Shown: one piece after another, positions 52,504-64,000 of the stretch
How positions within the stretch are numbered: position 1 is the stretch's first letter
How the letters are laid out: each line of letters opens with the position of its first letter
From: Latrodectus hesperus
Taxonomy: Eukaryota; Arthropoda; Arachnida; Araneae; Theridiidae
DNA: 64,000 nucleotides
NCBI GenBank assembly: GCA_037975125.1
Contig: CM075857.1
Span: forward strand, 47,745,172 to 47,809,171
Direction of reading: 5' to 3'
The notes under the pieces: generated by a model
The model's input: the letters and a program-made list of their open reading frames with translations, nothing else
Database searches by the model: none
What the model was told of the DNA's origin: nothing
Program-made: the position numbers and the translations under genes

Positions 52504-53485
52504 ATTTATTGGACTAGAAATAAAGTAATTGAAGTCTCATATTTTTACCACTTTGTGCAAAATATAATTTACTTTCTTATTAAATCAATAACTTCAAGTT
52601 TGATGGGATAGCTTTATTTGCTTATTATTAAGTCTGAATAAAAAATTTAAATAACTGAGAAGTTATTGTTCTATTTATATTTTTGAGTAGTTTTTCAAAT
52701 AATATCAATTATATAATCCTTAATAGAAATAATTTATGTGAGAAATATTTATAAATAAATTTTAATTTAATTCTTCATTTCAGATAATTTTCAGCTTCCA
52801 GTTTTTGAATTTTGATTTATAATTTATAATATATTTTTTTTATACTGAATTTTATCGCATTTAGTTCAGCGAAATTTTTATCTGATGAATTTATTCATGT
52901 ATAATATTACCAATTTTATTTGAGTTTTACTTTTTTAATTAACTTCATGTTGAAAATAAGAGAAAGAACTTTTATTTCTATTTGTATTTATATGTATTTT
53001 TATTGGAAATTTATCTCTTGTAGATTAAGTAAAATGAACCAACGCAGAAAATATTGTAAGCTTTTATTCTAATTACACATATCCATGTTTAATCTGATAG
53101 TAATAATGATACCTCTCTCAACTTTCAGATAATCAAATAACATTAAATTTGATTTTTCAACTCAGTAAATGAATTTAAATCAAATATAGACTATGTTTAA
53201 GTATTAATAACCAAATTCTGGATTTAATTTTTATTGAGTGAAAACTGGTTTTCTGAATTTCAAAAGTTTTTAGATAAGGAAAAATTTTTTTATGAATATA
53301 AAAAATTTAAAAGGTTTCAATTTATATTTATCAAATAAAGACGCTTCTGTTCCATATGTAATATATTCAATGAAACATAAGTAATAATTCAAAAAATATA
53401 TTTTCTTCATAAAAGGGGAAAAATATTTTTTAAACACTTGAGAGTTTGAAAGGGATTTATAAGGTTAAATTTGAAATTAGTAATA
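52504..53485. other. AT-rich spacer
   Basis: No supported feature. Confidence 0.5.
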
Positions 53486-53497
53486 TTTCTTATCTTT

Positions 53498-54311
53498 CTT
53501 CTTCTTCTTAGAGTTGGGTTTGTGTGTCATTGGGCACCTCTGCTTTTATCAGCATTTTGACCATTAACTCCAAACCCAATGTTTCCTAGTTCCAGTTGCT
53601 CGGGTCACCCACTTTATTAATAAAGTCCGATAACCCTTTAATGGAGTCTAGGTGTAACTCTCTAGTATGGATGATGCCTAAAGAAGTTAATCTAGGGAGG
53701 GCAAGAGCTTAGCATTCGTAAATGATATGCTCTGCCGTTTTCTTTTGCGTATGACATTTCCAGCAGATAGGGTCTTACTGAAACAGTCCCATCTGGTCAG
53801 AAAGTCAGTCATGTTAGGGATAGCTTCCTGACTTTCACCAGAAGAAGATGGTTTGGAGGTCATTTCTACCTCAAGTGAAGGATTCATTGCTGCCCCTTTC
53901 AGATTGCCTCTGAGTTCCATTGTCTTTTTCAGCAAGGTCTACTTCAGAGGCTTCACCTGCAAATGCAGAAAGGTTTGTTAATTCTTGTGTCTTTTCAGCC
54001 ACAAGATAACAATTAATAAGCTCAAATAATACAAGTCCACAAATCATTGCCTGAGTTACTGGGCAAGGCAAATTACTCTAGAAGTTCACCAGGCAACTAG
54101 AGGCTCCGTTAAGACACCATTACCGCGGTGCCAAATAACCCTAGGCAAGAGTCGCAAAACAACAGGGTTTACGGGAGCTGGTTCACGGCCTCTGATTCTA
54201 TATTCAAGGCTATCCTGTCATTCCTACTGGACATTCGGCTATCCACCACCTGCCGACGCGCCTGGTGGCTGCTCAAGCCCCAGGAAGGTACGCCTACTCC
54301 CTGGTTCCAGG
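53498..54311 (-). mobile_element. 814-bp retrotransposed LINE derivative with 12-bp TSD
   Basis: Identical TTTCTTATCTTT dodecamers flank the unit (53486-53497 and 54312-54323), so the whole block moved as one. On the minus strand it begins with a GC-rich leader (54311 down to about 54075, beginning CTGGAACCAGGGAGTAGG). It passes through a degenerate coding stretch, a LINE zinc-knuckle end (see 53594-53782), and finishes with CCCAACTCTAAG and AAG repeats as a simple tail. A LINE-like 5' leader joined to a LINE 3' end with the middle missing suggests an internally deleted, non-autonomous copy. Confidence 0.8.
53594..53830 (-). pseudogene. C-terminal zinc-knuckle fragment of a non-LTR polyprotein
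   Basis: The minus-strand frame DPICWKCHTQKKTAEHIIYEC (Cys at 53767 and 53758, His and Cys about 53728 and 53713) is the C-x2-C-x8-H-x4-C cluster seen after RT or RNase H in several LINE clades. The motif before it (TDFLTRMGLFQ) corresponds to the usual LTGHG-type segment but needs a frame change at about 53797. TAA stops lie just before DPIC and just after the final Cys. About 40 further codons run to a TAG near 53594. This is a different LINE family from the one at 23 kb, judging by the spacing and residues of the cluster. Confidence 0.65.
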
Positions 54312-54323
54312 TTTCTTATCTTT

Positions 54324-57300
54324 ACTATTGAAAGCAACATTGATTTAATTTTTTTTTGCAATTTTATTTACTTTTCGAAACATAATATTCCTACGTATCC
54401 TTTTAAAAAGTATGAAAAAATTTAATTTTAAATTAGATGTTTCAAACCGCTAGATAATTTTCCATTTAAATTCTAATATTCTTAAAAATTAATTAAAAAT
54501 ATTTAAAAAAATTATTTTAAGATTATTATATTCTTAATATAAAATATGATATTCTTAATAAAATTTTAAAATCAATATTGCTTTCAATAGCATAAATTCT
54601 TTTTAAATTACATGTTAAATTATTTAAATTTATATGTTATTAAAGATATTTTAGATACGTTTAAACTCTGTATTGTAAATGAATGCTCGTGATGTTTATT
54701 AGATAAAGAAAAATTTGCAAGCAAAATTAAAAAATGAACAGTAATAAATCAATTGCTTATTTTCTTAATTTATTTTTTGTATTGCTATTTATTATTTTTA
54801 TTTTCCTACATAAAATATTGCTAAATTATTTCAGTAAAGCCATTTTAAACGTTTCTTAAGTACCTTGGAAGTAGTTCATGCAAAAGAATGAAAAAAATGC
54901 ATTCTTTAGAAAGAAAAAAAAATTTTTTATAAAAATGATTGCAAAATTTCAAAGAGTTTGTGTAATCAAGGGAAACATGCTATTTATAACCGTTTTTAAT
55001 ATATGTATAAACTATTGTTATTTTTCTTAAATTTTTCTTTGATTTTATTTTGTAGTTAAGTTAAATTGCATCATTCAGTTTATAATAGAACTTTATATTG
55101 ATATTAGAGTATTAAATTAAAAAAATCGCAACACAATGTGATTCAAAGAAGGGCTCAAAAATTATTTCTCATAATTTTATGCATATGATTAGCAATTTAC
55201 TATCCCTCTCTTTACCAAATTCTCATATTACAAACATGCATAGTATTTGATGATTGAAAATTACTATCCAAAAAAACAGTCTCATTGAATCATTTTATTT
55301 TTATTAAAGTTTTATGTTCATATTATAAAAATCATGACATTTAAAATGAAGTGCCTAAAGATTCAAATGATATGTCCATTTCTAATATATTGTTGGTTCA
55401 AGGTTTTTGAAGATCATAAAGTCTACGAGAAATGAATACATCAAAATGGTTTATATGACAAGAATTGCACAATTACGGACATAAAAGTAACTTGTCATTT
55501 ATTTGAGTAAATATAATATAAATTAGAAGGCATTTAATTTAGATAAGAAGAAGAGTTTGATTAACAAAGCCTATGTAATGGGACATGGTCTGAAGTTGCA
55601 AATCTTAATAAAATGTCTCATTCTCAAAGTGTATGTTGAACAAATATTCTAATCTGCGAATATTTAAAAAAAATATTTTGGAACGATGAAATGGGTCGTA
55701 GAGAAGAAAACACAACCAAATATTTAAATGTATATCCAAAAACAGAAGAATATGGTATGCAGCAAGTTAAAGGGAAAATTATAAGAACGTATTTATTATT
55801 TTCTCATCATTAGAGATTTAAAACTTATAAAGGAATATTTTACACTTTTTAAGCGATAAAAATATTGATAGTATAAAACAATATTTACTACTTATATACA
55901 TTTTTAAACTTGGCAATACAGATTAATAATGTTCTGAAAAAAGCAAGAAAAGTAAATACAGAATTAATAGATATAAAGAAACTGATTCAACGAGAACAGC
56001 ACCAAAATAAAATCTGTGTAGAGAGTACCTACAAAATAATTGTCTTGAACAATGGATGTTTACTGAATTTTTGTTGAAATATGTTTAACTTTTTTAGCAT
56101 ATATTATTAACTTTAACTAATGAAAATCTGTGCATTTATTAGACATATAAAAATATGTTGCAGTAGTAGTAAATATGATAGGGCTTATTTACAACTTCCA
56201 TGTTTGAATTATTAATTAAAACTAAATTTTATATTTAAAAGAAAGTTTGTCTTGACTTTATATACTCTATTTTATGAATTTAATTTCAATTTAGAATTTA
56301 TTAGCTAATATAATTTTAAACGAGAAATTTTAGAAGTAGTTTATGCAAATGACGTGATAGATTGGCTGTCACCTACTTGTCAATCATGAATATTCGTGAC
56401 ATTCAAGAGAGCTAAAATATTGAACTCAATCTGAAGACCTAATTAATTTTGAAAACTGCTGTAGAAGGAAATATTTTTGTAGATAAGTTAACAACCGTAG
56501 AATAAATTATTTAGTACTAAGGCAAAATTATGGAGCAATTATGGATAAGCCATACGCAATTCAGTTACATAAATGATTATTAATAGACTTTTATCAAAGG
56601 AAAGTTGACAGTAAAATGATTAAGGACTACCATACGATGAAAATACATTAATTATTATAATAAAAGTGGATATTATAAGCGACAGGAAGTTAAAGCAAAA
56701 TTTCTTTTCATCTAGGAGAAAGGAGATTTTCATAAAAAGCAAAAGTGGAATATATCATCTAATTTTAATGAGTCAACAAATAATATGGATACGATAGCAA
56801 ATAGAAATGATTATTATATATTTAAGTTAATTTATTATTACATGTTAAAGAATCGGCAATACAAGCATGAATTAAAATACAAACTTAGAAAAGATGGTAA
56901 AGTTCATAAAAACTATTTGATAGAAACGTCATACAATATCATAATGCAATTTATAAAAATAATAAAAAAACTCCTCCAAATCAAACCTGAGATATTTTAA
57001 TGAAGGATCGGAGATTAGTAATCATAAGAAAATAAAGAAGAATGATAATCCTTTACTTTTTGAATTAAATATGCAAATAGCAACTGATTATAGATAATAT
57101 ATTGCAAATATTTTGAATATAGATAACAATCTGTGCGTGGGCAATAAAATAAATAGAGAAAGTCAAAAAATAATCCTTTGTATATATAATGAAAATTAAA
57201 ATTTAGCACATCTTAACATAATTCAGAAAAGCAATACAAAAAAAGATAGCATATTTTCTGATGTTTCTTACATCAATTATATATATTATTGTTTACTATT

Positions 57301-57385
57301 ACATTGTATAACCATTTAGATAACTATGGGTCTTATACAACACGAACTTTTTTTCCTCTTATCACATAACATGCATTGTGTTGTC
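54324..57385. other. AT-rich spacer
   Basis: About 3 kb without supported features. The 71-codon plus frame at 56785-57000 is Lys/Ile/Tyr-rich with no motif and is treated as chance. Confidence 0.5.
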
Positions 57386-59390
<2,005 letters not shown>

Positions 59391-59395
59391 TCGAT

Positions 59396-59496
59396 GATTT
59401 TAAAAAGAGAAAAAGAACTCCTTGCTTGAAAAGCGAGGAGTTGTTTTCCTTTTTTTAAAAGTTTTCAAGCGAAGAGTTCTTTTACTCTTTTTAAAA
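59396..59496. repeat. Imperfect inverted repeat (hairpin), about 36-bp arms
   Basis: The left arm TTTTAAAAAGAGAAAAAGAA and onward (to about 59433) pairs with the right arm 59461-59496, ending ACTCTTTTTAAAA, with few mismatches. The loop is about 27 bases. A further partial repeat (CGAGAAGAGTTCTTG) follows at 59497-59511. No TSD recognised. Confidence 0.7.
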
Positions 59497-59700
59497 CGAG
59501 AAGAGTTCTTGTAAGGAATAATGCAACGCTTAAATTAAGTACATCACAGCATGTTTACAAATCAGCATTAATTATGGTTTATATTAGTTATAAATAGCGT
59601 AATAAAATTTCGTACTGAAATATAATTCCTAAGTTAATTAACTATCAACATATTGACATAAATTTCATTTCATTCCGTATAACTATTCTTAAGTCATATG

Positions 59701-59811
59701 AATCTGATTCATGATAATTAATCTGATTATTAATTCAGATAAATCTGATTCATGATGATTAATCTGATTCTTAATTCAGATAAATCTGATTCAAGATTAA
59801 TCTGATAAATG
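59701..59811. repeat. 41-bp minisatellite, about 2.7 units
   Basis: Units start at 59701, 59742 and 59783 with AATCTGATTCA; each full unit also holds TTAATCTGATT and TTAATTCAGATA. The third is truncated and diverged. Within each unit AATCTGATT recurs, suggesting an older shorter period. Confidence 0.85.
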
Positions 59812-61560
59812 CTGAACAAATGTTTGGGAGGCAAATAGAATAATTATTTTATTTATATAGAGAACGTAAAGTTAAAGAAATATATAATACTAGTACTTGA
59901 TACTTAAAAATTTCATTCTAAAAAAGACAATTTTTAAAGAAAAATTGTAAAGAAAATTATGGTTGAATAAAATTAATTGCATTTTTTTCAAATAAACCAA
60001 TTGAAAAATTTTCAAATATTCAAGATCTTCATTCTGAAAACCTAAAGATAAATATGTTTCTCTAAGCTATTTTTTTCATAAATAGAAGTTTAACTTCTCG
60101 TTAAATGAATGAAAACAGTAAAAACTTCTTTTTAATTATCTTTTTTATCTATTCTACTTCTATTGCTTTCAAGATACAATTGATTCTTAAAAAAATCTTT
60201 AAAACATTTTTATTGGATGGATGGATTAGCTAGAGCATATAAACTAATAATTAATTAGATATTTTAATTAAGAATAACATAAATACTTAATACTTAGAAA
60301 TATAAATCCTTATTTTATTTGCATGCTCAATTTTTTGTCCTTTATTGAACTGAGAAGGGCTGTATAGAATTGAATGAAACAGATTATTAGTCTGTAGTTA
60401 AATGAAAATATATAAACTATATTTCTTTTCGTAACTTTGATTACAGGTTTACAATTAATTTAAACCAAAATTATTGCTGATTTAAATTCACCATAAATAT
60501 TGTTATATTTCTCACAGCACAAGTTTTGAACAATAATCGTAAATATCATCAAAAATATTTTGTAAATATTGCTATTTTCCAAGTCATAAATTTTCCTGAA
60601 TGTAAGACACACGTTTTTCATTGGATCTCATCACCTGCTAGTAAAATCATAAAACGATGTAAGTAAATAGATTCAAATGTTTTAGTATAAGTCTGATAGT
60701 TAAATTTATTTATAAAGTCGGAATAATTATTCCAAAAAATTTCTTTTGACGTAAATTGCAATTAAATTATGAAATGAATGCTCAGTCACCAAAAGCATAT
60801 TGTTGATATGACCTTTAAATTTTCTTAGTTGTAATTTGTAAATAATGTTGATGGTGGCTAATTTAATAAATCCTATTGATAGTATGTTGCTTTCGCAAAA
60901 GAATTATAAATCATTATAACTTTATGGTATCAAATCTTTTTTAATTTTTTATGATTTTTCATTGTTTTAACATAAATTTATATATTAAACTCAAAAGAAC
61001 ATTTTTGTTAGTTACTTATAATCTCCCACTCCATTTTAATTGCATTATTGATGCAGTAGATAACTGTTTTATCTTAACTGGTTATTTTTACAAATGCTAT
61101 GATAAAGTAAGTTTGAATTATCACCTTTATTAACAAGTAGAATATATAAAGACCATCAAAATCAAATGATTTTTGAAAACTGTTTGACCCTTGATTTCAA
61201 AAACACAATTTTCAGAGGAAGTTTTAATAAATTATAAGTTTTTCATTAAATTTTAAGTTAGCTAAACATAATATAAAAGTATAAAAAAGAGAAATATAAT
61301 TAAAATCACCACTTGAAATTAGCTTAAACAAGTAAACAAATTTCCTTTTTTTCGATTAGTATTTTATTTTGAAAACATTTTTGCATTAAATCCAAAAATT
61401 TTATTGATTGTTGTACTTTTTCAAAAAAATATTACATGCTTAAAATTTTCTGGCTTATTTCAGCTGAATTATTATGCAGAAAAAAACTTTCAAAATGTCT
61501 AAGAAGCGAAACGTAAAATATAACAAAAGTTGGATGTATGTGTAAACTACAAAAGAATTA
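59812..61560. other. AT-rich spacer
   Basis: No supported feature. Confidence 0.5.
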
Positions 61561-61563
61561 AAT

Positions 61564-61870
61564 TCAAAATAATTCTGAAAGATAGAAACGTATAGCTTCT
61601 GTGATTTCAATTCCCCGTATTTTTCTTTTAAACGGACAATGAAAACTTGATTTTTTTATGTGTTTGAGGACTACATCATTTTTTCTAGTCGACAACTTCT
61701 GAAACTCATGATCGATGGCATTAAGCAATACTATAGGGAAAATACAACCAGGCGGAAATTTTTTGCTTTGTGAAAGCAAAGATAACACATCATCTTTATT
61801 CCCTTGATGTGACTAAAAGGTTTTATTACATTTTACGTTCCCTATGAATTCCATTCTGACAACGAAAAGA
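61564..61870. repeat. Unknown dispersed repeat (family D), copy 3
   Basis: Pairs with 47930-48190 (shared TTTGCTTTGTGAAAGCAAAG, ACGTTCC, GACAATGAAAA, TATGTGTTTGAGGA) and more weakly with 4176-4425. On the minus strand it is open for 74 codons (61788-61564), with a mixed composition that is not AT-biased. No known domain was recognised; a decayed coding origin is possible. Confidence 0.5.
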
Positions 61871-64000
61871 AATCAAGAATTTTTTTACAAACATTTATTT
61901 CGATAAAGTGGAAATGTATACGTTAGAATAGAAGCTTCGAAGCATAATAAATTTTTTTCAGCCTATAATAAATGAAATTCGATTTAAAGTCACAGATTTA
62001 GATTTTAAATAACTCAAGTTATTGCAATAAAAAAGTTTCGGATAAATATTGTCATAATGGTTATTCATATTCTTCAAGAGTATCACTTAAGAAATGTTAA
62101 GAATGTTAACAGAAAATATTTTAATAAATTAAATACCACGGAGATTTTAATTAATGTAGTAAATAGTTATTCATAAAATTGATGGAAAATATTCCTAAAA
62201 AATTATTAGAACATTTTATATTGAGTTTTTATGCCAGTTTACTAACAGATGATTATCATTGAAAAGTTTGTTAAAATATCTTTTTTCCTTCCAATTTTAA
62301 TGCATAATTTTTACTGCATTCTTGAAGTACTTGTTTTTTAGGATAATATAAAATAAATAAGTTTATGAAAGAATAAAAGTATCTATATAGTGCTTATTTC
62401 TATTTTAAAAATTAAATTAAGTAATGAAGAAAAATTAAATTATAAGCTCATAAATAAAAAAAATTATAAAATCACATTTAAATTTTATTTTTATTGAATT
62501 GAAATCAATTTCATAAAACAGAATTGCAAGATACAATTTTATAAGAATATTTTGACTTCTAATTTTTAGTTTCAGCCAAAGTACTAATGTTGTTTTATTT
62601 TTTAATTTTAATTGATCTTTCATACACACTATAAATGTGTAATATAGAAAAATGTGTTGTTGCGTTTGTAGTTATTAAAATGTTTTTCATTGCATAAAAT
62701 ATTCAATTTCTAGAATTTTTAAATTAGTGCATAGTTGTAGACAATAATAAATTATAAATACATAAAAAGAAAAAAGGCAAATATACATTAAGGATCATAT
62801 CACAACAGAAAAGGAATCTATAGTCATTGAAATAAATTACCTAACTTTTTTGGAACTTTTGCATTGAGAATTTCTTAAAAGTTTCATTATCAATGTCATT
62901 GCCTAGGAAAAAAATATATCTTTCAAAAGGTTAAATTATATTTGAGATTAATCAATTCTGATGCATTGCTTCTTTGCCCTCAAATTTCCGTAGGTAGTTT
63001 CATAGCTTGAACTTATTTGTTATTCCTTACTTTGGTTGTACTATCTACAGCAATTCTTAACATCACATTCTTAATTTCTATTCAAAGCATTAAAATTTTG
63101 ATTTACAATTTTTAAATTAATTTTCTTTTATATTGAAGAAATGATATGTTATCTAGACTATAAAAAATTCAAAATAAAAAAATGGGAAAATTGATTTTGA
63201 TTTAGTAAATTTATTTTGGTTTTTGGTCAGGAAATTCACCCTTAATATATCGCATAAAAGAGGAAAAAAAACCCCACACAATTTAAAATATATGTGCAAT
63301 TTAAAGTAAGGTAATGCTTTTTTAAATAGATTAAGTTACTAAATATAAATATAAAAATATTTAATTATACATTAATAATCAACCCTGTTGTGCCTTAAAA
63401 ACACTTAAATTTTGGTTAAAAATAATTTTAAGATTGTATTTATTTCTACAAATATCTAGATATTTGGTTGGGATAATAAATATTTGGTTGGGAGTAAATA
63501 ATTAGAAAAATTTTATCTCTTCGTAAATTTCTTAATCCTTAATAAAGAATTGCTTTCCTGATATTGTATTCTTAATATATTTACACACATAAATATACTA
63601 AGACATTACATCTAATACATTCTTAATATATTTGCAGCTAAATTTTAGGTTATTGAATTTTGGAGAACGTATCAAAGTTGTTGATATCTCTTGGATATTC
63701 TCATATATTTCAAACGTAATTTAATAATCAGTCGCAGTCCAAGGTTTCATATGCCCTTTCGGAAGAGTTTACTGTGTTTCTGTTTTAGTATATATGTATT
63801 TTCGTCAATATTTTCTGATTAAGGTTGATGCATAACTCAGGACATAAATAATTTTATTTATCTTGATAACAACATTTTTATATTTTTATCTTCAACACCT
63901 TGATGTATATTTTAAGTAAAAGAAATTTATTTAAACTATACATTTAGATATAGAAAATAAAAATACAAAAATTTATACATATTTTTCAATATTTTTTATG
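61871..64000. other. AT-rich DNA to the window end
   Basis: No supported gene or bounded repeat. Small local duplications occur, such as ATATTTGGTTGGGA(T)TAAATA at about 63461-63500. Confidence 0.5.

Noticed and set aside
56785..57209. Adjacent short frames on both strands
   Set aside because: Strong Lys/Ile/Tyr/Asn bias typical of chance frames in AT-rich DNA.
59701..59811. Regular repeats resembling a CRISPR array
   Set aside because: Units are directly adjacent without unique spacers, and the DNA is clearly eukaryotic.

Overview
This window is AT-rich eukaryotic DNA, roughly three quarters A+T by eye. It holds no gene I can name with confidence. The long (TA)n arrays, short tRNA-derived SINEs, an RTE-clade LINE, an I-group-like LINE with RNase H, and several families of short inverted-repeat DNA transposons point to an arthropod. 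An arachnid, perhaps a spider, is my best guess, but this is inference because no host gene fixes the taxon. The window reads as intergenic or deep intronic sequence.

Layout. 1-5.2 kb: AT-rich DNA, a compound (TA)n array (3.1-3.5 kb) and one copy of an unknown dispersed repeat (4.2-4.4 kb). 5.2-10.2 kb: a cluster of inverted-repeat elements: a PIF/Harbinger-like MITE with TAA duplications (5247-5467), a family built around GGTACC (about 6050 and 9981, opposite orientations), and two copies of an 8-bp-TSD MITE (8016-8274, 8669-8923). A CCAAT/CRE-like motif pair lies at 5.6 kb. 10.8-11.9 kb: a long (TA)n array and an unrecognised open block with a polyadenylation hexamer. 14.5-18 kb: a diverged direct repeat, two (TA)n arrays and a near-perfect 25-bp inverted repeat. 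21.2-25.3 kb: a GC-richer island with a tRNA-like SINE head, followed by a broken I-group-like LINE (RT thumb, RNase H, C-terminal zinc-knuckle-like end). 27-36 kb: a diverged duplication, a SINE fragment with 10-bp TSDs, a full-length SINE, a third 8-bp-TSD MITE carrying extra sequence, and a 5'-truncated RTE LINE. 38.7-48.2 kb: two more copies of the same SINE and two low-copy dispersed repeat families. 52.4-64 kb: more (TA)n arrays, an 814-bp retrotransposed element with 12-bp TSDs, a 41-bp minisatellite and a hairpin.

How the parts relate. The SINE at 31.5, 38.7 and 43.7 kb has a tRNA-like head with A and B boxes. It ends with about 30 bases that resemble the 3' end of the RTE LINE at 34.7 kb, including a GGCCCA/TGGGC hairpin core. 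That is the expected sign of a SINE mobilised by an RTE-type reverse transcriptase. It is the most interesting system I found here.

All homologies and boundaries were found by reading; no alignment or search was run.
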